A stretch of DNA of 64,000 nt from Opisthorchis felineus (taxonomy: Eukaryota; Platyhelminthes; Trematoda; Opisthorchiida; Opisthorchiidae). Every line of letters begins with the position of its first letter. The first letter of the stretch is position 1. Below the pieces are notes generated by a model, which saw nothing but the letters and a program-made list of their open reading frames with translations, did no database searches and was not told where the DNA came from. Positions 12,101-22,231 of this stretch are shown piece by piece. A program made the translations under genes and the position numbers. The stretch covers positions 161,206 to 225,205 of the forward strand of contig SJOL01000719.1 of the NCBI GenBank assembly GCA_004794785.1. The letters run 5' to 3'.

Positions 12101-12385
12101 AAAAATGGGGTGAAATTCGCAGCAAAACGTCCTCAGAGGTAATAAGTCATGTGACCTATAGACGGCTGTGCAGGGAGATAGGTTGCCTGATAACTTATCA
12201 GAAACGTTAGAAAAACACTATGCTTACTTTGTTTATCACTAACCCTGTTTATTCAAATAAAGTTACTTATAAAAGTGAGAGCCCTTCCTATTGTTGAGGG
12301 ACAAAGCCCGAGATTTATTGCATCAAAATGGCTCACAAACGGATGCAAAAACACAAGATGTGCACAGAAACACGTAGTAACTCAC
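8485..12385. other. long stretch without recognisable gene
   Basis: Presumed 3' intron of the minus-strand GALNT gene, if that gene continues leftwards. There is one N at 8485. Frames of up to about 100 codons occur on both strands (for example 9755-10054 minus and 10759-11070 minus), but none carries a glycosyltransferase motif or another domain I know. I looked specifically for catalytic GALNT motifs on the minus strand and found none. Confidence 0.4.
9145..9179. repeat. (TA)n microsatellite
   Basis: An uninterrupted run of TA dinucleotides of about 35 bases. A shorter TA run sits at 24481-24492. Confidence 0.95.
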
Positions 12386-12536
12386 GCTCCTTCCCGATAG
12401 TCGGGTAAATATCGCCTAACACTGATCTTGTCACTAGCATACTGGTTGAATGCGTTATCTTGCCAGCCCTGGTCGAATTTCACTTGATCTTCGCCTAACT
12501 TGTCACGATTCACGGAATACGCTTTTCCACCCTCAC
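12386..12536 (-). CDS. GALNT exon: start of catalytic region
   Basis: Internal exon of a polypeptide N-acetylgalactosaminyltransferase, a Golgi enzyme that starts mucin-type O-glycosylation by moving GalNAc from UDP-GalNAc to Ser/Thr. The minus strand shows an acceptor ending TTCACAG at 12537 and a donor GTGAGT just below 12386. The translation starts EGGKAY, contains FDQGWQDNAFNQYASD and SVRRYLPDYREG, and matches the family region G-x-x-x-N/A-F-N-x-x-x-S-D-x-I-S-x-x-R-x-L-P-D-x-R that precedes the catalytic domain. The exon takes one base from the 15287-15664 exon and ends with two bases of an Ala codon; family members next have Cys. The UDP-sugar-binding and DxH exons are not visible further left. 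Confidence 0.88.
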
Positions 12537-12829
12537 CTGTGAATTGCAGCGGAAAAAAAGGGAGGAAAAACGGACGAACAGAAAAAATCAGGCAAAAACA
12601 CATGGAAACAAGAAAACGACCATGAACAGGTAATACTGATAAGAAGTGACCGGGTGTGAGACACCGAGTGGAGAAGTTTTGTAAGCGAATGGATAGATGT
12701 TTTCCTTAATCGCTCCCTTATCTCACCGAAGCATGGCACTGACAGGGTGACATGAAGCACATTGGCCCTATGTACATAGTTTGATCTCGATTATCGCGCG
12801 AAACAACCCACAAGGAAGTGAAAGAACAT

Positions 12830-13015
12830 ATTACTCATTTCGACGGCTCACTACCGGTGTCATCCTTCTTCAGAATCACCGGGTAAGCGAATTCTCCCAG
12901 TTTCCATTACAATACGTTCTACTTGAACACCAAATTGTATGTGATTGACGAAATGCGCTCATTTGCAAAATACATTGGCCGTCAAAACATATTCAAGTGA
13001 ATCTCGTAACTGGAA
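12830..13015 (-). mobile_element. very decayed ribozyme repeat
   Basis: Recognisable words are TACCGGTGTCATCCTTCTTC, TACGTTCTACTTGAACACCA and GAAATGCGCTCATTTGC, in the normal ribozyme-C-A order. The core boxes are destroyed. Confidence 0.5.
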
Positions 13016-13561
13016 AACAGTTGTTTATTCAACTCATCAGGACTGTTATTAACCGGGATGTTTGCGCGTTGACTATGCTCTGAACATGGTCTACAGTTGG
13101 ACAAAGCTTAAAGGTTGCAGCCACCACAAAAGCCAGCAGGCACTGAGGAATCCCAACCCATCTATCTCACTCAATCCCAACTAACCTTACAGATGAAAGT
13201 GCAACCGAGGAAAAGCGTGTTGACCAAAATCTCACCGGACACATCCATACTTTAATCTATCAAAACAGTTGTAGGATGGCCTACGTTGTATAGATCTCAA
13301 ACTAGTCAAAAGAAACGCGGAGCAGAAAATCATTCAGTCAAAACAAAAAGTTAAAACCATGTCCCACCCCATAACTTTGGTTAAGGAGAGCTAGGAAAAC
13401 CATTAATCCGCTCACGAGATTGGGTAACTCAGATTTTCGCGCATCGTAAGGATTATCTAGAATATCCCGCACAATTACAGTTACACAAAATAAAGCAGCA
13501 CAGACCCTAGCATAGGGCTGAGTCTTCTCCAAACAGGCCAGTTTAGTTCACTTCAGTTTAT

Positions 13562-14520
13562 CAGCTCTAAACCATGTACCAAGAGTATGTTGGTTCCAGC
13601 TGCTACAGTTTCGGTCACCGCGAAATTTGAGTGTGGGAGATATACCCAAGCATTGGAGGCTCATCATCATTATCGACAGCATGACATCAGTGTTCAACAC
13701 CGATTCTTCGCTGCCATACAACCATGATGCATTTGAAAGCCTTATTGTGAAGAAAAGAATAAAGGTGGAAGGGGAAGGGACTTAGTGCTGGCTTGCTACA
13801 ATCATTCCGAGGTGCCCACACCTCCAGACACTCATTCAAACGATCTGGATAGAACCTGACAACAAGATCGCCACTGACATCGGTTGGCAGCCATAACGTG
13901 CAGCGTCTCCAACCACGCGCAGTGAAGATCACGCGATCCCCATCCTGGAAGGCGACAGCACTCAAGCTTTTCGTAATATCCTTCATACCCCTCTGCCAGG
14001 TCAAGGTTTGGTCACCTCTCTGTTTGCGCCACTGTGAATTGGGCACGGAAAACAGCATTATCTTCGGCAAAAGCACACTCTATTAGGCCGGGCGCAGTAC
14101 ATGGCCTAACCAACACAGCTTCTGGTGCTTGACACATTCTTCAATGGAAGTACCCGTTATACCTCGTTACGGTTACGCCAACACCAACCCACACGAGCTA
14201 TAGTCCTGAGACAACGATTGTTGAACACCTGAAGACGTCTCAGTTCCGCTGCTCGGACAGGCTAGACCTTACAGTCATGCAGCAAAACAGTCTGCACTGT
14301 AACCTGATACACACGTCCCTTGAGATTCAGGGACATACCACTTTGGAGGCTATGTTACGATGAGTCAGGTCGCACTGCATATTTCTCTGATGGAAATGGA
14401 AACCAGGCAGTCATGCATTGAAGGCAATAGCTTTAGTGCAGGAGCGCCACTGACTGCACGACTGAGCCATGTCTACCAGTGCCATTAATCTTTGATGCGG
14501 TGAGTCTTAGAGTCCCCATC
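13562..14520. repeat. repeat X split by an RTE insertion
   Basis: Left half 13562-13652 and right half 14352-14520 match the continuous copy at 3955-4215: GTTGGTTCCAGCTGCTA then TTTCTCTGATGGAA and GAGCGCCACTGACTG. The nested element at 13662-14342 is bounded by TTGGAGGCT at 13653-13661 and again at 14343-14351, a 9-bp target duplication. Confidence 0.6.
13662..14342 (-). mobile_element. RTE-like retrotransposon, 3' fragment
   Basis: Minus-strand coding remnants include [20 protein letters not shown] and [12 protein letters not shown] (frame 14076-13687), the same C-terminal region as the element at 751-1531, with frameshifts further 5'. The 3' untranslated end carries the shared GATTCTTCGCTGCCATACAA word and finishes in a TCATCATCATTA tract on plus, i.e. 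a TGA/TAA-type microsatellite tail on the element strand, as typical of RTE elements. It is inserted in repeat X. Confidence 0.75.
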
Positions 14521-14698
14521 TAGGTAGGCGGCAGCTATCGACCCGATACAGTTTACTGGTTAGTGTTTTCATGCTTCGTTGCCAGGTCATACACTGTCTA
14601 CCTCTCGGTCGCTTCCACTCAGCACAGGGCTGGGTGGAAAGAGCTTTGCGAGGCAGAAGGTCCTTCTAAAAAAACGAAGGCTGGCATACCTTCATAGA

Positions 14699-14882
14699 AG
14701 GGACGAAATGGCTCAGTGGTTAGAGCGCGAATTTACTGACCGGAAGGTCCGTGGTTCAAACCCGACCTCTGCCTCTCGACTTCCCCTGTCTAGGCTTGGG
14801 CAACCTGGCAGTATCCCAGCCCTCGTGCTTCCTTCTGGTGGCATGGCAGTTGGGCGCCGGAAGGGTGCTACAGCTGAACGAC
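14699..14882 (+). repeat. tRNA-derived SINE, best-preserved copy
   Basis: About 184 bp. Pol III A box TGGCTCAGTGG at 14709-14719 and B box GGTTCAAACCC at 14753-14763, followed by a non-tRNA body and the tail GGTGCTACAGCTGAACGAC. An 11-bp direct repeat ACCTTCATAGA at 14688-14698 and 14883-14893 flanks it, as expected for retrotransposition. Its sense strand is open and gives a long frame starting [18 protein letters not shown]; that peptide is a by-product of the SINE, not a gene. It lies in the GALNT intron, antisense to the gene. Confidence 0.9.
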
Positions 14883-15286
14883 ACCTTCATAGAGCATATT
14901 TTTCAACACTGTCATCTTGGCCCATTCGACTGTTTTCAGGAAAGATCCGTCTAACTTCGATATCCATTAGGCTGCTTTACATCCAGATGATATAGGCACA
15001 AAAATCCCTATTGGAGGTTGAAAATGAAACAAATTGTGCAGCGGAGTGTTTTTTCCTCAATATACAGAAAAAAAGAATAAAACAGAATCTAATTTACTCT
15101 AAAAACAAAGTGACACTGACAGTGGACGCAGTTGGCGAACAAGCAAGATCTACTTGAAAACCGCGGTGGATGTTGTTCAGTACGCTAATAGTGAGGATGG
15201 AGTAAAGATAAAGACATGTAAAAGTATTGTGCGAGAGGAGCGATCAGTGGTAAACGCCTGAATGTTGTGTAGGTGAATGGACTTAC

Positions 15287-15664
15287 CGGGACCAACAGAA
15301 TCTGCAGTACTCTTTTCCGGCGGATACTGAGGTGTGAGATTCATCTTCTCTATGATAGACTGAGGGGCAGGAAGCACAGGGAGTGCAACCGGCGGAATAT
15401 TTTCATCATGTTGTTTCATTTTTTGTACAGCTTCTGGTTGATGAACCGGAGGGGGAGCATGCGGTACATGATCTTCTATCCTTTCCCCACCTTTCAGTCT
15501 GTCAACAGGTTTGGGCATCGTGTGTACCACTGCTGAAGGCACATTGCTATGAAACTGGAAGAACAAAAATATCGATCCAACTAGTGCAAAGCAGATATAT
15601 AGGGTCCGTTTCCGTCTCCAGAACAGACGAACCATCAGATGCGGTGGGGATATGCGTGTATATG
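15287..15664 (-). CDS. GALNT 5' exon: leader, signal anchor, stem
   Basis: First coding exon of the polypeptide GalNAc-transferase. An acceptor (CTTACGTTCTCCACAG) lies just above 15664, so about 29 bases of 5' UTR precede the ATG at 15635-15633. An upstream in-frame ATG at 15746 is in the intron and is not preferred. The 116 complete codons read MVRLFWRRKRTLYICFALVG, a short basic cytoplasmic tail, then a hydrophobic anchor to FLFFQF, then a Pro/His/Lys-rich lumenal stem with PHAPPPVHQPE and VALPVLPAPQ, ending DSVGP plus one base. The topology is that of Golgi type II glycosyltransferases, and the junction to 12536 rebuilds GPGEGGK, the conserved GALNT start of homology. A 5' noncoding exon must exist to the right; it was not found. 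Confidence 0.85.
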
Positions 15665-16872
15665 CTGTGGAGAACGTAAGAAAGAAGAGTGCAGACAGTA
15701 CGAAATATGCCTCGGTCAAATCGAGTCGTTCAACCTTGGAATGCATAGCTTCTACGCGAATTGGAAGAAACCGGAGGAATGAAATATTTCAGGGTTGTCC
15801 AAATATAGACAAGGGCGACTGGACGGCCACCGGTTGCTTCGAACCATGGATCGTCTAATGTTGAAACCGAATTAGAACCAAATGATACCTCATCCTCAGG
15901 ATAGGAAGCAGGACAAGCTTTCGTCAGCAACAAGTCCAGAAGGCATCACAGCAAAATTTCGCATTACACAATGTTACAGAGTTTTCACTCAGGCTGCGAA
16001 ACTATGAGGTTGGTTGTTCACTTATCAAAAACGACTTGTTCATTAAATTATCCTTTTTGCCTTGCCACAAAACTACACGAATTGCATTCCAATTTCGGAA
16101 CACCAAATATTCAGGGATCCGCATTTGTCACTTGCGGTTCCAATATAGAATTTAATAGACGTCACATCAGGGAAACAAAAGCAAGTTAACTGTACGAATG
16201 CGTCCATGGTAAGTGAGCTGAACTGTTTGTACCCTCGTGAAGTGAAAACAGAAACGTTGAAGAACTGGAAATTCCGGCTGAGAAACTCCAAAAAACAGGA
16301 TGAAACATAAGGCTCACAGACGTTTTTGCCATTCAGGCGTTCCTTAATCTGTTGTTTGGAGCCGGACAAGTTCGTATGCAAACGGTGTAAGGAAACCCTC
16401 TTGCGCTAGGTCGGGCAAGCAGATGGACACCACCTGTGGACCACCAACTCGAGAAAACACTGAGGAACAGGTGATAAGTGATCGAATTCTCACTGCGTTG
16501 CCATCTAGATGAATAATTCACCTGGCACCGGTACACGTGCTAGCGGTTTTCCTCCGGCTTTCGAAGACCAAGAGATGAATCTGCACTACGTAACTGCGAC
16601 GAAGTGGATACGAAGTAGAAGGCACCTCACAACATACGCACATAATGATTTTGAGAAATAAACCATTTTCACTAAATAATAGAAAAATATTTTGTAAGCG
16701 GATCCGCAAACTCCTGGAAACCTGTCGGATCCGAACGAGGATAAAAATTCTAACCTAGTTCCATCTACTCAAGACACCTACCGAGATCATAAAGGTTACA
16801 CAATCCCTGACCATCTGCGAACCAATGGGGACAGTGCACGCAGTGAATTCGAAGAATGATATTGTGAACCCG
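15665..16872. other. no recognisable gene
   Basis: Presumed 5' intron or promoter-side region of the minus-strand GALNT gene. It holds only short frames without domain resemblance and no repeat with a second copy that I saw. Confidence 0.4.
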
Positions 16873-17046
16873 AGGTGATTCAGTGGCCAAGGAGAGAAGC
16901 TACTTACCAGATTTGTGGTTGAAAACCAACCCTGGCTTCTCGACTGCTCCTGTCTAAGCTGGGGCAACCTGCCGGTAAGTTGACCCCAGTACTTCTTTCG
17001 GTTTGCATGGCAGCCATGTGCCGAAAGTGTGCCACAGTCAGGGTGA
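16873..17046 (+). repeat. degraded tRNA-derived SINE
   Basis: Degenerate copy with the A-box region TGATTCAGTGGCCAAGG, a B-box region GTGGTTGAAAACCAACCC, and the body words CTGCTCCTGTCTAAGCTGGG and GGCATGT-like tail. Many substitutions suggest age. Confidence 0.55.
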
Positions 17047-17483
17047 ATCAACATACGTTTTGTTACACAAAGAAAGAGAGTCCATGATCACGGACGTTCC
17101 ATAAAAATAGCAAAACATACAAGCTTACACTGCGTACAGTCATGTAGTCAAAAGCTAAATGAAGGACAATCCAAAATGGCAGTGATATTCTGGAGTAGAG
17201 AAGTTAAGCATAGCTGAATAACTTAGAACGGAGCAGAAGACCAGTTTACTTAGAAAGACGGGTATGAGAAGTTTGACATGAGCAGACCACAAAGGGACTT
17301 TGTTGATCGATATCAGTGGCGTTCTTGTTGTCAGTGTCTATCCAGATTGTCTGAACGAGTGCCCTGAGGTGTCGGCACCTTTTAGATATATTAAGGTTGT
17401 GCGGCAGTGAAGCATCGGTGATGAAAACAGATGTATCGTCGATGACGATGATGATGATAACTGAGTAATATTGATATAATAAT

Positions 17484-17664
17484 CGTTCAGCTGTTACACC
17501 CTTTCGATGCCTACCTACTAAGACACTTGAATGAAGCACAAACGATGAGGAACTGTCAGGTTGCTCAAGCCTTGACACTTGCAGTCAAGATACCGGGGTT
17601 GGATTCCAACCACGAATCTTCCGGATAATAAGTTGACGCCTTAAAGGCTGAGCTAACTCGAGCT
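17484..17664 (-). repeat. tRNA-derived SINE
   Basis: Minus-strand copy: A-box region AGCTCAGCCTTTAAGG, B-box region GTGGTTGGAATCC, tail GGTGTAACAGCTGAACG. The 241-codon minus-strand frame at 17585-18310 runs into it. Confidence 0.7.
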
Positions 17665-18310
17665 CTTGGTGACAGAGTATCCGAAATGAATGGATAAATC
17701 GGTGGGAGGATGGTGGATGGGTCCAGTCAAGTGAAGGTTGGACCGAGAACAGCGGGCGGAGATAGAGATCCGAGGGGACTTGGATGAGAATGAATGTCGT
17801 TGCGATCGACGTGACCCATTTGAGAAACCACTTGTAATCAGGGTTTAGGAGTAGAACGAAAATATCGTCGTACAACAGGTGAGTGGAAGTGTGCAGAGAA
17901 AAGTAAGATGAAGAATGATAGAGAAGGGCGTTTTTTGGGAAAGTGAGTGTGGAAGGAAGCATACAACAGGTCGTAATAAAGTATGGTAAAAAGTGATGGA
18001 GAGCAAATCTCTTAGGAACTCCTTCACTTTTCTTGGTAGGGAGAGCAACGCTATCATGGCACAAATGAATAGTGGCCATTAAAGGGAGAAAATTCATCAT
18101 TGCAAGGGCATGGCTGCGACTTTGTCTTGTCAGGTTCATACATTTACTTTTCCAATGGACAACGAGACAAAACCGACTAACAAATGAACACAAATTATCA
18201 GGGCAGCGGTCGACAACCATAGCTATAGCCATCTGACTGAGATCAACCATTGGTAGAAAAGAACTCAAGGTAGCTAATTTGTAACTCCGCCTAGACGATG
18301 GACAAGACAA
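17585..18310 (-). CDS. unrecognised 241-codon open frame, doubtful
   Basis: Longest single frame in this part of the window. The peptide is rich in Leu, Ser, His and Phe, with no domain I recognise. Its last 25 or so codons are the SINE at 17484-17664 read through (ending KIRGWNPTPVS), and no splice sites or second copy support it. It could be a chance frame on the antisense of an AG-rich noncoding repeat, or an old transposon piece. Confidence 0.15.
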   Translation of the reverse strand: MSCPSSRRSYKLATLSSFLPMVDLSQMAIAMVVDRCPDNLCSFVSRFCLVVHWKSKCMNLTRQSRSHALAMMNFLPLMATIHLCHDSVALPTKKSEGVPKRFALHHFLPYFITTCCMLPSTLTFPKNALLYHSSSYFSLHTSTHLLYDDIFVLLLNPDYKWFLKWVTSIATTFILIQVPSDLYLRPLFSVQPSLDWTHPPSSHRFIHSFRILCHQELELAQPLRRQLIIRKIRGWNPTPVS

Positions 18311-18334
18311 CTGCAGTACCCTTACCCCACCACA

Positions 18335-18570
18335 CTAACAGGGATGGTAACATAGGTGTTGACACTGACGCTTCACTGCCGTTCAACCACAAAGTTTATC
18401 TAAGAATATTTGAAACCTTGAAGTGAAAGGAAAATCGTGAATGAGATAGACCTAGTATTAGCTTATCGCAGCACTCCGAGGTGCTTGCACGCCCAAGCGC
18501 CCAATCAGATAATGTGGAAGGGAAATGACACAGGGACAGTATTCATATTGGAGCCAGGTAGGATGGAAGA
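18335..18570 (-). mobile_element. RTE-like 3' end fragment
   Basis: Contains GTTGACACTGACGCTTCACT, the word shared with the 3' end of the 751-1531 element, and CACTCCGAGGTGCTTGCACG, which parallels CATTCCGAGGTGCCCACACC at 13800. Only the 3' untranslated region and the extreme C-terminal part are present. Confidence 0.65.
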
Positions 18571-18962
18571 CGGAGTATGTAAAAGTGTGGGAAGGGAGGC
18601 ATCAGCAGTAGAATCTGTTCGCCTACTCGCTCTGCTGTATGCAGCTAGTAAAGCGACCCTGCTGACGAAACCCTACGACGGTCGATGTGGCATGATAATA
18701 TTTTTGGTTATGATGTTCATAGTCATACGCGGGCTGGGATACTGTCACGGCTCCCGCACCTTTCATGTCGATTTTAGACGTAGAGTGGAGGTTTGAAAAG
18801 CCGAACCAAAATCAGCTCTGCAGCTACAAAGACCATAGCTCTGAACGCTCCAAGTCTGTTCTTACTAACCTGACGGATTAGCTTAAAGGCGTTCGGCACC
18901 TGGTCAGGTTCCGGTAAGTGCGCGATTATAGATAGACTAGATAGATAGACTAGTTAGGGCTA

Positions 18963-19132
18963 GTTCAGCTGTAGCACCTTTTTGGGTGCTTAACTGCCAT
19001 GCCACCAGAAGGAAGCACGAGGGCTGGGATAGTGTCAGGTTGCCCAAGCTTAGACAGGGGAAGTCGAGAGGCAGAGGTCGGGTTCGAACCACGGACCTTC
19101 CGGTCAGTAAATTCGCGCCCTAACCATCTCGC
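18963..19132 (-). repeat. tRNA-derived SINE
   Basis: Minus-strand copy with B box GTGGTTCGAACCC and the tail GTGCTACAGCTGAAC. The A box is shortened by a small deletion (reads GCGAGATGGTTAGGGCGCG). A short GCTAGT repeat on both sides may be the target duplication. Confidence 0.8.
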
Positions 19133-20261
19133 TAGTAGTAATTCAGGACGAGTAGTGCTCACACACGCGGCCCTTATCTAAATGATGAAGTGAACGCCAC
19201 GATAATTAAAGCTCGCCCTATTATCCCTCACATTAGACACCTCAAAGGTCGACATGGTACCACCCTGTCCGTGAACACTAGAGCAGAAGCGCGGCGATGA
19301 GCCCAGTATGGCCTTATGGTTAGAAGGCCTGTCGACCTTGCGTTGAAAACAAGAGACTGCTTACGTCTGACAATAGACGTTTTTGAGGGCTTGCATATAT
19401 ATCATCGGAATGTCAGAGTGACAGTGGCAAAAGACGACGAATGCTTTTTGATGAACTGGCTGCACTTACTACGTTGGCTCGGTCATATGTTTATTTGCAA
19501 GGTAAGCGATTACCGCGCCGAGCCCTGAGGTATGGAGGCAAGCCATGAAGGTGATAATGTGATTGGGCAGCGCCGATACACGTCGTCTGGATGGCTGGAA
19601 AAACATAGACTAGCAAAATCAGTACTCGGACGTGCTCGCCAACAACATACAAAACCGAGAGAGGGGATGAGACGGATAGTCATTGTAGTTCGTGTATTCA
19701 TGTTTTAAGATGAGTGAAACGTCGACCTTCCAAATCAGGCTGTGACTGGCGAAACATATGAACACCTAGAGTTTCGGTGGTGGCACTTCCCTTTGGAAGC
19801 CGATGTCAAGGTTTAAATCCACAATTTGGATTTTCCATGGGAACAAACGTGTGCATTTTAAATCGAGCAATGAGAGTGGCACCCTGCGTTTCAGAGGGCA
19901 CCGGCGTAAATCGTGAACTGAGTAAATCTCCCAGCTGTGGTCCCCAGCATGATGATGACAAAGCCTGGCGAGTTGCAGAAAACTAGCTGGAACAAGTAAT
20001 GTCTGTAGATAGGCACCTCTCGCCTAAGATAGACTGGGCAAAGTCCCCGTTTAAACTCAACCGAAAACCCATACAACCAGCGGATGAACGGCTGTTCAGT
20101 AAACGCGGTCAGTGCCAACAATGTTTAAAAGGGTGCGACCTAAACAAACCTTATCTTTCTGCATTGTTCAGACTACTTACAACTTACAAGAGACCCCGAG
20201 TAGGCTATTCGAGGCGGACAATCTTCAAAATAAATATGTGTTTGACTTCGGCAATCTCACG
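19133..20261. other. no recognisable gene
   Basis: Short frames only; none carries a domain I know. Confidence 0.35.
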
Positions 20262-20347
20262 TTGTTCAGCTGCCATGCCACCCAAGAACGTATGAGGACT
20301 GCCAGGTTGCCATAGCATGGACTGGAGCGATTGAGAAGCCAGCCCTA
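20262..20347 (-). repeat. SINE tail fragment
   Basis: Retains GTTCAGCTGCCATGCCACCC, then a CTGCCAGGTTGCC word, matching the body and tail of the SINE in minus orientation. The tRNA-like part is missing. Confidence 0.45.
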
Positions 20348-20744
20348 GTTTAGCAACCTTGGCTTGCAAGCAATCTGACCCAGTGACCGTCTATACCGAA
20401 CAGCCACCAAGAGGACTGCGGACTTTGAAAGTAATTATGCGCCACTTGCTTTGCAGTTACACGACACCATTCCATCCACGAGGCGGATTTGCGCCATCAG
20501 ATTCCATCCCAAATAAGTCGACAGCGCCGATCGTCCATTTAACCGCTCTCTAATGGGGTTGATTCGATGCAGCGGGCTAGAATACCTCAGCCACTACTGT
20601 GTGCATGTGTGGAACCATCTGCTGATAGTTGCTAGACCGAATAAGGGAAGTCATCAACCACGAAACTACGAACGTCCGTAGAAGATACACTGCAGGTCCA
20701 TCAAAATGAACATTCATTGAGAGCTCACACTCACCTTCCGGTGA

Positions 20745-21329
20745 TTGTCTTTCACGTCTTTCTCAACAATACTTGAAAATTTGGTGGGCTATCACATTGA
20801 AGCCGGTCGATATGCTGACCCAATGCCGCGAGTTCGGTCTCAAGCCCAGATGCTTATTCCCGTAAGACACTCTTTAGTCATACTTAAAAACCTCCCTTTG
20901 TCCCCCAATTTGCCGACCTCCTTATTGTCGAAGGGGTTCATCCGACGATACTCCATCATTCCCAAAAAAACTGCTGATGAAAACTCACTGGATTTGTGGA
21001 TTTCACAACTTAACAAACGAAACTCCAAAGCATCCGCTTTATTTCCACCCATCCAGTATGCCTCTAGCTTGCGTTCCTGTTTACTCAGCTTTCCTTCATG
21101 TAGTAGAATATACCGAGTGGTGCCATTAGCCAACAGTCCTGCTCTTCCAAGGCCGGAGTTATGTTTCCTAGTCGAAGTAACTCATTGCTTCTATGTCCTG
21201 ATTGAACATATGAATTTGCTGTACCACAGTGAGTCGCTATATAACAAACGCAAGCTGGTTATCTGCTCTCTACCCTTGCCCAATTGTCTTTTGGTTTATC
21301 ATAAACGCACAAGGCTAACCCACAAGTAA
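20745..21329 (+). CDS. unrecognised 194-codon open frame, doubtful
   Basis: Open on plus for 194 codons, with a second open frame on minus at 21133-20840. Neither resembles a family I know. No splice-linked neighbours were identified. It may be chance or an old mobile-element piece. Confidence 0.15.
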   Translation: MSFTSFSTILENLVGYHIEAGRYADPMPRVRSQAQMLIPVRHSLVILKNLPLSPNLPTSLLSKGFIRRYSIIPKKTADENSLDLWISQLNKRNSKASALFPPIQYASSLRSCLLSFPSCSRIYRVVPLANSPALPRPELCFLVEVTHCFYVLIEHMNLLYHSESLYNKRKLVICSLPLPNCLLVYHKRTRLTHK

Positions 21330-21841
21330 GACGTCACCGGGTTCACATTCATTCAAATCAGGAAAGAAATTAACAGTGAACGTGGGATACTCCGCGACTT
21401 AGATTTGACTGCTATATGGTAAGTGTAGGAAGAAAACTCCCACAAACGGAAGCAGCGGAAAATGCAACATGCTATGTAGCGTGGGATGTCAGGAAGTCAG
21501 CCGTATTCGAGGATGTAGTGACGGCACACGTCGGTTCATGCACTAATATACACGGCATAGAACCGTATAGGTGCTGCTCAAGGGTGTCCAAGGGCGGTCA
21601 GAAGCCGCTGGCGCTCGGTCAGTATATAACAAAAAACTCTCTGATTGAGGACCATTATTCCCCTGTTTTTGTGCGCGTTAAGAAGCTCTTTTGCTTGGTG
21701 GCAGTCATCACTCACGTTGCCTCCTGAGTTGGCAACTTTAAGGCGGGTTTGGTTCTCCACCGGATGTCGGTCTCCAGAAGTGTTGGCAGTGGCAACGGAA
21801 GTCTTGGTTTTCACTAGAGTCGATTCGGCGAAGTGATCGAA

Positions 21842-22231
21842 ACTGGATCTGTTTGATAGACAGCACCTTCTGTGTGCCAAGCTGGTGAGGTGACTACGGG
21901 AACTTCCGTTTCGTTGACCACTGTGTCCAGATTCATAGTATGTGTAGTGTCCATATTCATCTGTGCACTGGGGTTAGCGTCCACCGCCCCTTTTGTTTGT
22001 TGTGGCTTGCTGTCTACTGTTTGTCTGTTGCCATCGTCTCCAGTGTGGAATGCTGGGTTCCGCTCATCATCACCACCACCACGATGAAAACGAACTTGTG
22101 ATCTGTAGTTGGCGGCCTCTTCATGTTCTTGTTTTAAGGTATCGGATAAAGTCTGAGTTCTTGTGTTCTCTTCCGTCTCCCTCGTCTGCTTTTCCGTATT
22201 ATCAACTTCATTATCAGGACTTGAATGTGCC
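21842..22231 (-). repeat. long inverted repeat, left arm (~390 bp)
   Basis: Read on the minus strand this arm is nearly identical to 22766-23157 on plus. Both encode the same hydrophilic peptide in an open frame, with words NTRTQTLSDTLKQEHEEAAN, GDDGNRQTVDSKPQQTKGAV and NMDTTHTMNLDTVVNE. Only a few codons differ between arms. The protein family is unknown to me. Confidence 0.85.

Larger units (their letters stand above)
12537..15286 (-). other. GALNT intron (about 2.75 kb)
   Basis: GT-AG intron joining the stem exon to the next exon. Donor GTAAGT follows CCCG at 15287; acceptor TTCACAG precedes 12536. Both sides carry phase 1 and the joined codon is GGT (Gly). The intron holds a decayed ribozyme repeat, repeat X with a nested RTE fragment, and a SINE. 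Confidence 0.8.

Noticed and set aside
14699..14775. Possible functional tRNA gene
   Set aside because: A and B boxes are present, but the sequence recurs about a dozen times with a long shared non-tRNA tail and target duplications, which is a SINE.
14579..14995. 138-codon plus frame and similar frames at 6193-6438, 7499-7705, 18965-19162
   Set aside because: Their shared peptide is the translation of the SINE; copies on both strands and with frame damage show no protein selection.
15635..15746. Upstream in-frame ATG at 15746 as the GALNT start
   Set aside because: It lies above a good acceptor (CTCCACAG at 15665), would add a second hydrophobic stretch, and is best explained as intron sequence.
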